Shown: positions 32,701-45,034 of the stretch, in pieces
Numbering within the stretch: the first letter of the stretch is position 1
Layout of the letters: each line of letters starts with the position of its first letter
The notes under the pieces: generated by a model
What the model saw: only the letters and a program-made list of their open reading frames with translations
Told to the model about the DNA's origin: nothing
Databases searched by the model: none
DNA from: Episyrphus balteatus
Lineage: Eukaryota > Arthropoda > Insecta > Diptera > Syrphidae
Reading direction: 5' to 3'
DNA: 64,000 bases
Assembly: GCF_945859705.1 (NCBI RefSeq)
Contig: NC_079136.1
Coordinates: 909,501-973,500 of the forward strand
Made by a program: the position numbers and the translations under genes

Positions 32701-35300
32701 GACATCTTTTAAAATAATTAATTCCACTTCAGTATTCTTTGAATAATTTTCTTTTGATGAAAAACCTCATCTTCATATTGATAACTCAAGTCTTTTCAGA
32801 CAACCCCCGCAAATGTTTGTCTTTAACCTTTTCAATTCAATTGAATCTTTTTTTTTTACCTTTATTTTAACGTATATCAACTTTGACCTTTTCGGCCAAA
32901 GTAAAATATTTCAAATCGATTTAATAACAATTTCAGACAATCAAATACTCTAATAATATACTAAATAATGTAGGGTGAACTCTTAGAACTTTAAAATTTT
33001 TCTACTTACTGGACAACACATAAGAATAACTCCTAATTAATTACTTTTTTTTTTTTTTGGAAACAAAATTTTCGTGACTTGTCATCTCCAGAATTATAAA
33101 ACTTTTGAATTGTATCTCATTATTTCAAATTTTTGATCGACTCAAAGAACATATAAGAACTTTGAACATTTTTTACAAATCAAAAGAAATCACCACTCCG
33201 CCTTTTCTTTGAAATTACCCACAAACAAATTGAATTAAATTGAAAAAATAACAAAAAATTTCAAAAGTCTATTCATATCTGAATCTATTAAACTCGAAGG
33301 TCGTCGTTTCGGTCGTATTCGCAGCCGCCCCAAAAAAGTAAATTCAACTAATTAATTGCGTCTTCATTTTCCAACAAAATGCCAAATTAATTCGCCTGAA
33401 TATTTTATAGGCTTTTGCCTAATTACCGTACATGCTTTACAACGTGATATATAGATACACGCACTCATCCCGTTAGATACCGTTTCAGAACGCCACCATT
33501 TTCTTATTGCGTAAGGAAAAGTTTTATATATACCCACCAAAAGAATTTCCAAATATTTTTTTTCTCTCTTATTTTTTTTTTTTTTTTGAACAAACCAATC
33601 TCTTGAACGCAGTAAAATTGTTTTGCCAATTAGTATCAACATCTAGGCCATTAGTCAAGTTATTTCTTTATGCCCTATTTGACGGGGGGGTGGCTGAAGA
33701 GAGAGGGTAGAATATTTAGGAGCCCCCTCCTCCATCACATTACATTTTGCAAATCTGTCTAAACGCAAACTGTGTGCTGCTACACCACACACACACAGCC
33801 CTCAATCTAATAACAAGGCCACCACAACAACCACACACACACATAACCCACCCCCATTTTCACCCCCTTCTACAACCCCATTTTAACTATATACGACTAT
33901 GAATGGATTAGTTTTTTGGGCATATGCCAGCCAGTTCCATGAGATGAAGCCTTGAAACCACCGCCACGGTTAGGAAGATAACAGTTTTTATTGCAATTCA
34001 TGCTGTCATTTAAGTTGGCTTATATTTATCTGTTTTGGCTAACAGGATCGTAATGTGTGTCACTTCTAATAGCATTCATTTTATATCCAAGCTTTGTGTG
34101 TGTGGGTGTTTGGGATGTGTGTTTGTGTTTGTGTGAAGGTTGTTCCAGGGTTTTTATATCGCGAAACAAAAGAATTCATTCATATTTAATGCTCATATAC
34201 TCGTGAATTGTTAAACTTTTTTTTTGTTTTGTATCATTGTATTCGAATTTACCAGCAAGAAAAACGATTTAATTACGCGAAAAAGTAGATACAGGATTTG
34301 GATGTATGGCAACGTGCCTCTCGCCTCACAGCCAGATCGCTTTAATATTTCAAAACTTCTCCCAAGGGTACAAAAACAAAAAAAAAGGAATATAACGAAG
34401 GAAAAGACAGAAAAAGGAAGAACAACACAAACTTATGATGAGTGGAAATGAAAGGACGAAAAGAATGAAAAAAAAAAATTCCACTTGCCGTAAAATTTCA
34501 TTGAATATTCACTCAGAAATAAAATATTATACCTACACACACAAAAACACAAAAACAAAGTTGCTGACAAGAAATGGTTAAATTATATTTTCACCCAGGA
34601 TATCCGGATCCTCCTCCATGTTGTATAGCGAGAGATATGTGTTGTATTTGTATGCTGAATATGGAATTCTTTTTCCGGAATTCCATTTCACAACCAATTT
34701 CGATATAAACGAGTGGAATGTTGAATATATGTCTGTTTGTGTGTTTTTAATGATGATTCCTGTTTGCTAGCTGCAATAAAGGTATTTTTCTTTTTTCTCC
34801 TTTTTTTTTAAAGAGATTCTCATCGTTCTCATTCTGAAATCGGATAATAATCAGCCATGGCACGTTTACGCAATGAGAGGCTGCCAAAACGAGTTATGTT
34901 GAATAAGTTATGTCCCTGAAATCAGCTCAATTCTTTCTGAAGGTTTATATAATTCTGAAATAATGATGACGACGACAACGCACGTTAATGCAATAACAGA
35001 TGACGCATATATGTCATTAAAGATATTCTTTAGTCTTTTCGTTAAAAGAGGACTTTCTTCTCCTTGAAAGATAATTTCAAACATCGATGCCAATTTAAGT
35101 AAGTTGCGAAGATTCTTAAGTGAGATAAAATGGTGTGGGAAGATTCTTTTAGATTGACAACTTGAAATTTGTAAATCACATTGACGAAATATGTTTACTC
35201 AGGTTATTCGTTTGGCAATATTAAAACTCCTTTCCTAATGGAAGTACCATCTTTAATTTTGATCCTAACTTCGAAAACACGCAACAAATACAAATAAAAT
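26761..35300. other. Long single-copy, mostly AT-rich region without genes
   Basis: No frame here looks coding; none exceeds 92 codons. Less AT-rich patches lie at about 28.3-29.1 kb and 33.2-34.2 kb and could hold regulatory sites. CA/GT runs occur at about 28675, 33786-33843 and 34091-34135. At about 31961, ATATAGGGGAGATCAGGGTA resembles a motif seen in insect dispersed repeats, but no partner end is clear. Confidence 0.45.
33786..33843 (+). repeat. CA-rich microsatellite
   Basis: ACCACACACACACAGCC and ACCACACACACACATAACCC runs are separated by unique bases. Confidence 0.7.
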
Positions 35301-35304
35301 TGCT

Positions 35305-35880
35305 TAGTTTGTAACCTATAATTATCTTTTGTCGTGAAAAATCTGTAATTTAATAACTCACTTAAACTTTAGTTAAAATTGGGTTAATTTGTAACCAACG
35401 GACGCAAAAATTCTACAATTTAAAAACTCACTTTAAACTAAAGAACAGATTTCGTAAAATATTTACCTAACTATAATTGTCTGTGTCAAAAAAAGCAGTT
35501 ATCAAAATATGTATTTTGAATTTTGAATCAAATTTGGTTTATTTCTTACCAAAAAAAAAAATTGCTTTTACCGTAAAATATTTTAATTTATTTAAAAATT
35601 CACTTCAAGATTTAGATTAGATTTGGTTAATTTGTAACCAAAAATCAGTAGTTTAATAACTCTTTTTAGACCTTAAATTCGATTTGGTTATTTTGTAACC
35701 TATAAATAATTGTCTCTGTCAAAAAAATTTTGTTAAAAAACTAACTTAAACTGTTTAACCAAAATTGGTTAATATGCAACCAAAACACAACAATTCATTA
35801 AAAAAAAGTTATTTAAAAACCGATAACCAACTTAGGTTTCAAATTGATTACATGCAACCAAAAAATAACTATCAAATGGT
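35305..35880 (+). repeat. Field of GGTTAATTTGTAACC hyphenated palindromes
   Basis: About seven variants of TTGGTTAATTTGTAACCAA occur near 35306, 35381, 35535, 35622, 35682, 35764 and 35844. They sit in loosely repeated surroundings that include AATTTAATAACTCACTTAAA and TAATTGTCTGTGTCAAAAAA. GGTTA and TAACC are complementary across a 5-nt gap. The palindrome is retained while spacing varies from about 60 to 155 bp. Confidence 0.7.
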
Positions 35881-37276
35881 TAAAAATACTTTCAAAAACT
35901 ACCAAAATGTTATCTTAATATCAATTTTTTTTTAGTTGATAAACTGGTGTGCAAGTTCTTGTGACAGTTTTTGTGACAGCAACTTGTCCCACTTTAACCC
36001 AATTCAATCGCTTTCGCTTCGATTCTCACAAAATTTGGTTGGACTTTTGGTTCCTCAAGAAAGTTGCTAAAGAAGTCGTCCAAGACCTTTCTTAAAATAA
36101 GGTAGCAATAAGATTTTTGACGACTTTTAAAAAGAGGCTTACATTTTTTGAGACATTGGTCCTTACAGCTCGTCTCTGAAGATATTTTCTATTCGGCCTT
36201 GAAATGGTTAAACATTCCTCTCGAATTTATTTCTGAAAGACTTCTTTGAAAATCAAATTAAAAGCATTAAAAGTCGTTTAGACAATATAAAAAGTAACTT
36301 GATGAAAGTGGCCCACACAACTCTTTCTTTTTCTATCAACATGTCCTACTTTTAATAACTTTTTTATTTAAATTTTAAAATTCAGACAAAAAAACATAAA
36401 TATATAAAAAGAAGCCCTTAGAGAAAATACATTTAAGTGCCTTGAAATGGCAATATTCAGAGCTTAACTTATTTAGGCTTAACTCACTCAAGTTTGTTGA
36501 TATTTATTCAACCTTTTGTTTGTTAGCCTTTTGATATATAGCGCCTACGAACGTTGAGTACATATATTTCCTAGAATACTAATGGAGAACAACAAACAAA
36601 CCAAAACACAAACGACATAAAAATACAAAAAAAATGACTAGAAACAACCTTTCACTGATTCTCAAAAAAAAAAAAAACGAAATGCAAAACCTTTTCTATC
36701 AAATGGAGATTTCCTTTTGGAAATCAAGTTTTTCACAGATGGATGTCGAAACAATTTCATACACATCATATCCAATCCCACATACTTTAGATTTTCCTTT
36801 AAAAAAATGCGGAGGTAGAAGAGACAGAGAGAAAGAATGTGATGCTTGTTACCAATATCTGAACCATTGGAGGCTACAAAAATGTATTTTTTGAAGGCTT
36901 TGACTGAAAAACAACAATAAGGATGGTTACATCCGTTTGGATCTTTCCATACTCTCTCCCATCAGTGAAAAACAAAACTTTTTTTTTGTACCAAAAAACA
37001 AAAAAAAAGGAAACAGAAAAAAAAAATCAGGAGTAGGAAAAGGTAGAGTAGACCAATTCATTATTGATTTTCCACATGCCAATGATTTTCGTGGCAAGAG
37101 TGTTGTGTGTATATTCGTTTTATTTTTTTTGTTTTTAGCCAAGCATATTGTTTGAGCTTTTTTGTGTTTCTCCTTATTGCAAGTTCAGAGGCACACGAGC
37201 GGAAAAAAAATTACAAAAAAAGGAAGGACAAAAAAAAAAAAGATCTAAAGTGGAGGAAAAATTATTCCGACCGGTG
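35881..37276. other. AT-rich non-coding DNA
   Basis: No gene was recognised. Frames near 36.6-37.15 kb on both strands are poly-Lys/Phe shadows of A/T runs. Confidence 0.45.
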
Positions 37277-38177
37277 CACATAGGGGTATTTGCCAATTTT
37301 ACGCGGACATAATTATTTTTCCGGTCTATCTTCATCAACAAGGTAAAAGCTTGTATTTAGTACCGAAATAAAGTGTTTTTAGTGTTGATTTCAATGAAAA
37401 CATTTTTCTTCCTAAACCACTTTTTGATCAAACAAAAAAGTGTCAAGAATGGATCCCAAAGGTTTGTTAAAGCGCTTATAAATGGAGTTCTATTAATGGT
37501 ATCGCCAAGATAAAGGTCTTAAAATTTAGGAAAAATCATAAGGATTCAGGTTCTGTAATTCAAGAAGTTGAATCTTAAAAAAAAATTTAAAATATGGATG
37601 CTGAATACAAGGTAACCATTTTTCAAAACCTAAAATCTTTAAGAAGGGCAAATGTGTCGAAGTTGCACTTAGTTGCACATTTTTTTTACAGATTCAATTA
37701 GATAAGAGTTTAACCTTTAGAAAACATAAAATTTTATCGCACAATAATGTGAAATTGTATAACTTATCTCCTAACCAACACAGAAATTTTGTTTTTTTTA
37801 TGATTATTTTATATTAAGATTCAACATATCACTTTTTTGTTTATAAAGTAATACAACATTTTGATACAACATCTAGTAGACAGTTTCGTATCTCCTTATC
37901 AATATTCCATAAAAACTTTTTTCTACATCCACTTAAAAAAAAAGTACTTACTTAAGCACAGTCGCTAAATTACAAAAAAAAATTATTTTTTTCTTTGGGC
38001 TGAAAACTTTGAACTCTAGAGCGCTGCTGTTAGTCACCTGAAGGGATAATCAATTTTAAAACTATAAGAAAATGCTAAGCAAGTTATCTACTTTTAGTAG
38101 GATGTTGATTTTTTACATTTGGATCAGTTTAAAATTTCGTGTTTTGTCCGCCTAAATTGACTAAATACCCCTATGTG
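37277..38177. mobile_element. 901-bp TIR element with 5-bp target duplication
   Basis: The left end CACATAGGGGTATTTGCCAA and right-end complement CACATAGGGGTATTTAGTCA match for 15 bp, then imperfectly through AATTTtacGCGGACA. CGGTG flanks both ends (37272-37276 and 38178-38182). Removing the insert would leave a continuous GACCGGTGGTGCGGACG site. The interior is AT-rich with no transposase frame. The superfamily is not assigned; the CAC start is shared by several TIR groups. Confidence 0.75.
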
Positions 38178-38890
38178 CGGTGGTGCGGACGCTTTGTACC
38201 TAGCTTTACCTTTATAAAGGTGATACATATATGAATGTGTTCTTGAATTTTTAAAAAGCCAAAATCTACCAAACACTATCTACTCTGATGGAGACCCAAC
38301 CCAACAAGGATACAAAAAAAAAAATCACACATATTGCATTAAGGAAATGGAAAATGGAGAGAGAGAAAAAAATATAAAACAACACGTAGAGAGTGTAGGC
38401 TCGGAGAACAAACGCATACCAACACAATAAAATAGATCAAAGTCCTTGGGAGTGCTTAGCAAACAGCAATTTTAAAGACTACCGGAACTAAATGAAAAAT
38501 ATTTGCATATGAGTGGTGCGGAAGAATAACAGTGTTGCCAATTCATGAGATTTTATGTGATCAGAAAGGGAACCAACAGCATCGATGTGCCACGGTTGCC
38601 ACCCGATTCAAAGATTGTTAGAATTTGTTGCTTCTGGCAGTTAGATTCCTCCCAGTGGAATCATATTTGCTTTTAAGAAAAGATGGTCATTTCTGGAGAA
38701 CTAAAATTACAGTAGGTACAATAAAAAAAAAAAAAAAAACAGATTGATGAGAATCGTTAGAGAAAAATTCTTTAGCAATTTCGTTAGTGAACGCTTCCGG
38801 GACTTGTTGTTTTAAGCACCATAAAGCACCAAAAGGCTTTGAATTTCTCAAAACTTTTAAAAACTGCTGTTATTTCATTTCAGAAAAATA
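38178..38890. other. Non-coding DNA before the motif field
   Basis: No gene or repeat was recognised. Poly-A occurs at about 38722-38739. Confidence 0.4.
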
Positions 38891-38898
38891 TCTAACCC

Positions 38899-41800
38899 CA
38901 CGTTGGGCACTATTTAAGGACCTAATATTCCAACGAGATTTTTGGTACTGGAACATGTTGGGTAAAACAAATTGCAGAATATTCATAGTTTACAAATTTT
39001 TATTTGTTTTACGAAATATTAAAGAACTATTAGTTTCGCGTTGGGCGCCACTCTACTTGAAACTTGAACTGCAGAAGATAATTTTCGGACAAAATATTGC
39101 TATCTGAAATCTTCTGACAATATTTACTTAAGACCAATTCTAAGTAGTTCTAAATAGTGATTGGAATCCTTGTTGAAGAATTATTTGAGTCACGTTGGGC
39201 GCCATTTTAAGAATCAAAAAACCCAGAAGAAATTTGTTATCACAAAATATTTCAATCTGGATCCTTGTGACTGTTGTATTCATAACCATTTCTTTAAAGT
39301 GACTTAAAAAACTTGTCTTCCGTTGGGCGCCATTTTCAGAAATTCAAATGAACTACTTCGGAATATATTATTTCTAGCTGCATTAATATAGCTGTACAAC
39401 TGAAGGCAATTTCTTTGAAATAATAAATTGCCTTACTGAAGAATTATTTTTTTACTTTAGATACATAACAAAAAAAAAAAAACTAGAGCTCCAAATTAAG
39501 TACTTGAGAGAATTTCTAGCTGCATAACTTGAAAATATATCCTTTAATTGGTTAGAGTTCGATTGCTTCACGTTGGGCGCCATTTCATAAAAACTATTCC
39601 TACCTTGACTCTTGGCCAAAACTTGTTCTTTTTATAACTACTGTTCTTTGGAGTGGTTGGAATCCATACTGAGAAATTGTTATGTTCACGTTAAGTGGCA
39701 TTTTTAAAAACTAAAGCCTCATATTAAAGTTTTTGGTACATAGAATTCTTTTCTGCATTTAATCACTGTACAACTTTAGACCATTTCTTAAGAGTGATTA
39801 AAGTTCGTATTTGTTGGGTGCCATTTTAAAAAATAAAGAATCGAGATGAATTTTTAATTGCGAAAGAGTTCTAGAAGCAGTCTTCCGATTTTTCAACTTA
39901 GTCGTTTTACGTTGGGCGCCATTTAATAAAAAAAAAACTCCAGAGTAGATATTTTATTGAAAAAAAGTTTCAGCTTGCCTCTTGGTTTCTATCACCATTT
40001 GGTCTTCTTAAAACCTTTTCTTTGGTGTATTTGGAATCCGTTCTGAAAACTGTTTGTTTCACGTTGGGCGCCATTTTAAGAAATTTAATCTAATTCAAAA
40101 AGTTTTCGGTTAGAAAGATTTCTATCTGCATTCTTATGACTGCACACAAACCTTAAGACAATTTCTCTGAAGAGATTGGAATCCTTTTTTATAAATTATT
40201 TGTTTCACATCGGGCGCCATTTTTAATAACAGGGTATCTAAAAGAGATTTTTAGGTGCAAAGAAGTTCTGGCTTCTCACTTGTGACTGTACAACTTTGGA
40301 GCATTTCTTTGCAGTGGTTGGAATCCTAATTAAAGACAAATAACGTTCACGTTGGGCGCCATTTAAAAACACTAATTCGACATAGAAAAGGGGAATTTTG
40401 CTATTCCAACCACAATATTTTCAGTATAGTTGGCAACAGTGTAACATCTGATAACTTTTCTGCATTGAAACGGATGTGGAGAAGTGTTCTCTCCTCTAGA
40501 ACACCCCCTCTTTCCCTTCATCTTTTTTCTCTCAAGACTTACAACTATGAGAGTGTTAACGTGATTGAAGATTGATTTTATTAATTATCCTGTTAGAACT
40601 CGGAGCCATTCTAAATAAAGCCTCATTGTCAGGGACCAATTTATAAACCTACTATGCCACTATGCTACCATACAAGTGTGCGGTCGTGGTGTTATTTTTG
40701 AGACCTAACCTCAAAATGCACTTCCGTCATCAAAATATAAATTAAAGACAAACAGTGATTTGCATTTTCGTCGACCTAGGTCGTCCTTGTGTTGTTGACT
40801 GCCAAGTCAAAACAGTGTAAACAGGAGTAATGTATGTATATGGGAAGTGTCGTAGTTATATACAGTAAATCTTCTCAAAACCCCTCGCCTTATAATTTTC
40901 ATCTTCAAAACGCTAACGTTGTTGGTTGGTTGGTTGATTGTATGAGTGATCGCTATCAGTTTCGTGCAGGCCTGGTTTCTTCCGCTTCCGTTTCAACTTC
41001 TGTGTGTGCCTTCATTTTGCTATTTTGTATACTATTAGAGGAGGCACGCTCATTTTGGACGACTTTTGGACGACGAATTGCGGTGAATTCCCAGCCACAA
41101 ATTAAAAGTTATGAGTTGTGCTTCATCTATGTTGATGTCAGGGCTTAAAATGATTAAGAAAAGCTGAGGCAGTGTATCTACAAACATGTTGAATTGTGAT
41201 TTTATGCGATGCCAACGTTGTAGGAAAATATATAATTCGAAATAATAGCTCGTCGTCCGTTGTTTGGTGGTATAGCAGCATCACCAGAAGTCGCATCATC
41301 AGAGAGTAGGTAAGATGAGAGATGGGATGGGATTAAGTTGTGGGCGTTTGATTTGATTTAAATGTGAGTGTGTGGTTGTGTGTGACATACATTTAGTTGC
41401 AATTCTGAATAAACTGGATGATGTTTTCAAGCTGATTGTGCTATTTTTGTGTGGCAAGTCTTGATTTACGGTAAGAGTGTAGAAAAAGACTGATGGTGAG
41501 CAATCAGTAGAGATGGAGACAGGATGGATAAAAGCAAAGCCTTAAGAATGATTTGAGGTTAATGGTGTTGTGTGTGGATAATGCAATAAACGATATACGA
41601 ACAACAGGTTCCTAAACTGTTTGCTTTAGATGGATTTTATTTTGTATAAAATGCAGTAATTTATCAAGGATGTGCTGGTTCATTTTTTTTTTTCACAGAT
41701 TTTGAGATTTAAGAATCCACATGCTGCAAAAAACATCTCTTCACAACTTTTTTACATTTGTTTAAATCAAGTTAGGACATTTTTCCTCAATAAAATAATT

Positions 41801-43100
41801 TCAAGTAGCCTAACACAGATGTTTACGTTGGGTGCCATTTTTTTAAGATGACCTTTTATGAGATTTTTTTAATGGGCACGCCTGTGATTTGACCTAGTGT
41901 CTTATTTGAATAAGTACAGTATTGTGAAAAGCAACACAGATATCCAAATTCCAAAGATTTCTATATACATATCTTTCCACGGATACTCTAAACGTTTTAT
42001 TTTATTTTATTGTCCAACACCTTCTTTTAAAAAATCAAGCCGTATAGAAAATTCTTCACGTTGGGCGCCAGTCTCATTTTTTTGTGCCAATAATATAAGC
42101 CTAACGTTGTGTCCCATTTTCAATAAATGAAGAATTAGTGCAAGAATAGTGACTGGACGGCTTAGTTTTTTTTATTTAATTTTCCATATTCCTCAAGTGC
42201 TCTTGAAATTCAACTCACATTAGTACATTTTCAATTTCGAAAAAAGTTACAAAACAATTTGTTTTAGTTGCCTGGGATTCCCAGCTCTGTGCCTAACCCT
42301 TGGACTGACTTCAAATATAAACCTCACAATAGGTTTAAGGCTCCTATAAATAATATTTGCCTTTTGTTGGGCGCCATTTTAAGGAATAAGGGTTCTTGGT
42401 TCCCATATTTAAAAACTTTTAACAGGTTTAATGAGAAATTCTTCAAAGATTTAATCATTTTAGAAAAAAGGTTGTGGTTGGACCTTGTTTTTTATTTTAA
42501 TACAGTAGGTATTGTGAAAATCAACACATATAATAAATTCCAATGATTTCTTTATATGTACCTATCTTTCCATGCATGCTCTTAATGTCATCAAATCTTT
42601 AACTCAGAACTTCCTAAATTAAACTTTGAAAATGTTTACTTTATTGTTAAACGCCTTCTTTAAAAAAATCAAGCCATATACAAAATTCTTCACGTTGGGC
42701 GCCAGTTTTCATTTTGGATTTTTGTACCAACAACATAAGGCTTTTTGTGCGCCATTTTCAATAAATGAATAAATAGGCGAAAGATTTGTGATTGTGCTAT
42801 ATATTCCTCCAAGTTCCCTTGAAAATCAACTCACATAACCTCGTTTTTGATCTCAAAACCAGTTACAAAACAATTGTGCCTAACCCTGGGACTGACTTCA
42901 AATATGAACCTCACACTAAGTGTAAGGGTCCTATAAATAATATTTGCCTTTTGTTGGGCGCCATTTTAAGGAATAAGGGTTCTTGGTTCCCATATGTAAA
43001 ATCTCACAACAGGTTTAAAGGGAAAATCATCAAAGACTTAATCACTTTAGAAGTGACAAAAACATTTTTTAAAGAAATATTTGATTCACGTTGGGCGCCA
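38899..43100 (+). repeat. Dispersed array of CACGTTGGGCGCCA, plus orientation
   Basis: Thirteen copies keep GGGCGCCA: 39037, 39191, 39319, 39569, 39908, 40060, 40206, 40348, 42057, 42363, 42691, 42950 and 43087. Two have GGGTGCCA (39810, 41824). Three are more decayed (38899, 39687, 42741). Most continue TTTTAAG. From 38.9 to 40.36 kb spacing is about 95-250 bp, with loosely repeated flanks (TTGGAATCC, GACCATTTCTTTGAAGTG, AAATTATTTGTTTCACG). The 14-mer equals the last 14 nt of mature tRNA-Lys(CUU) including CCA, a known sequence. Its complement, TGGCGCCCAACGTG, is a known retroelement primer-binding site. No LTRs or pol frames are nearby. Confidence 0.85.
40362..41823. other. Gap in the motif array, more complex sequence
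   Basis: None of the CACGTTGGGCGCCA copies lies here. The sequence is less AT-rich, with a 104-codon frame at 40834-41148 that lacks any recognised domain. Donor-like TAG|GTAAGA (about 41309-41314) and ACG|GTAAGA (about 41470) are present without supporting acceptors. It may be a regulatory island. Confidence 0.35.
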
Positions 43101-43140
43101 TTTTTCAATTTGCAAAAATCCATTGCTTTTATTTCAATTT
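41900..43140 (+). repeat. Two ~600-bp higher-order units of the motif array
   Basis: The segment from about 42030 to 42430 is repeated at about 42660-43010. Shared blocks are AATTCTTCACGTTGGGCGCC, CATTTTCAATAAATGAA, ACTGACTTCAAATATRAACC, TCCTATAAATAATATTTGCC and AAGGAATAAGGGTTCTTGGT. Offsets are 634 bp for the first motif and 587 bp for the second, so indels separate the units. The 92- and 128-codon frames here are repeat products. Confidence 0.85.
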
Positions 43141-45030
43141 TTCTACCTCTGCGCTTAACATTGGGACCGAATAATTAATTTTATCTATTAGCAGCCATAA
43201 CTAACTTACTTCAAAGACTCACCAAAAAGCCTTCAGTAACAAAGCAATTGCCACTGAAGAAGTCGATTTTTGAAAATCCCCTTCAGTCGAGTTTCATAAA
43301 ATTTACTCAATGAAACTTTATTCAATTACAAATGTAAAAGCTTCTCAGTACCCCCATGTATTTTTAAATGCATTTGTTTCAGACAAAAACACTGAATTAG
43401 TTGCTTTTTCAAATCATTTCTAATTTCAAATGGCTCAAAAGGTCAACTAAATGTGCATACAAAATGTGATTTAACAACAAAAAAAATCTGTTTCTGACAA
43501 TTTGAAATGTAAAAGTAGTCATTTATTCGGTATACAAACAACACATTTAATCCTTCAGAATTGAAAATCACATCCACTACTCACTTTGAACTTAATATTC
43601 TGTTAAAGAAGTGAATAAGCTTTTTCATGTTGATAAAGAAAACATTTCCATTATAGTTTTGCTTTTCGAAATCATAACTTTGAAATGATAAATGTATTTG
43701 CAAAAGCAAATCTATCAACAGAAATAACATGAAAAACATCACCAGAAACATGAACACAACAACCTACAACCCTCCACACCGTCTTCACAACCCTCTTCTT
43801 CAAAAATAAAACACATCACCTTATCGTATCTAGTTTTCTTGGCACGAAATGTGTAAAGTCATTAATTCTGCTTCTGCCAAACGTGTGTATCTTAACTTGA
43901 ATAAACACCTCATAGTCAAGTCGTAGGTAGGCAAGGAGGTAGCTTCCATCATAGCTCGTCAGTTTATTAAGAACAACAGTCCTTGGGAAATCGAATATTC
44001 GACATTCCATTAGGCTCTAACGCTGCTGCCACAAACAATATATAACCTACCCCATCCCCATCTCCTTCCACTAAAAAACAGCCTCAGAGTACAAGCAAAA
44101 ACAACCAACGAACGACGAAATCTGACTCAACTCGATTCATTTCGACTTTCGTTTCTAGCATCCTTCATCCGTTTTCGGAATTGTAATCTCCTTTTGCATT
44201 TTGCCTACCAAAAGAAGGCGAACGAACGACGTGAATAGTGTACCCAATTTATACCCAGTTTTTGGCCCCCTAAAGCCTTAAACTGAACTTCTCTGGAATA
44301 CTTAAAATTTTACCTGGCATTCTTAAGAGGGATTTGCGGCTAAATCAAAGTGAAGCAGTAAATTACTTAGAATAACTTTTCTCCTGATGTGCGTATGCTC
44401 TGCCTTGTGCCGTATGCCTTTTGCCAGCCACACAAAAACCTTTCTCTAAAGTGGGATTGAAGAAAATGACTTCTCAGTCAATTGCAGGTATAGGTTTTCT
44501 AAGACTTTTTCCATGTCACGATGATGTAAGATAATAAGAGAGAGACTTGATTTCGACTTTGCTGATAAAAAAAAATTTAAATTTAAATTAAAATGTCTCT
44601 CCAGACTGGCTTATTGTCTTAGGTGTAATTCGTATACACATCCAAAACCGGCCACAAGTACCTGAGAGTGCTTGAGGACATTGTGTTAAAATAAATTGGG
44701 GCGATTGGCTAAGAGATAAAAAAAAAAGAAATAAACGAGTGTGAGGTCTCTACAGAATGACGGTGTCAATTGGGATAACAGCAATGCGACTTGGTGTATT
44801 TTTAATAGGCCCAGAGACAGGGACACCGGAAGCCGGAGTAAACATAAATTTGATTTACTTTGTCATTTTTATGAGTGTTTTATTTTTTTATATTCACGAG
44901 TGGAACATTAAAAATAATTTAAGCAATTGACTTAAATCGGTTGCGTTTTATTTTATGATTTAAAGGTGTTTTTTATTTTTATTTGAATTGCAAAGAGGAG
45001 TTCTTCGATAATTACTATAAAATTGAGATA
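43101..45030. other. Spacer between plus- and minus-oriented motif arrays
   Basis: No gene was recognised. The portion 43.8-44.5 kb is relatively complex and has no motif copies. Confidence 0.4.
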
Positions 45031-45034
45031 AAAA

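Noticed and set aside
40834..41148. 104-codon frame in the motif-array gap
   Set aside because: No family was recognised. It starts without context and lacks supporting splice sites.
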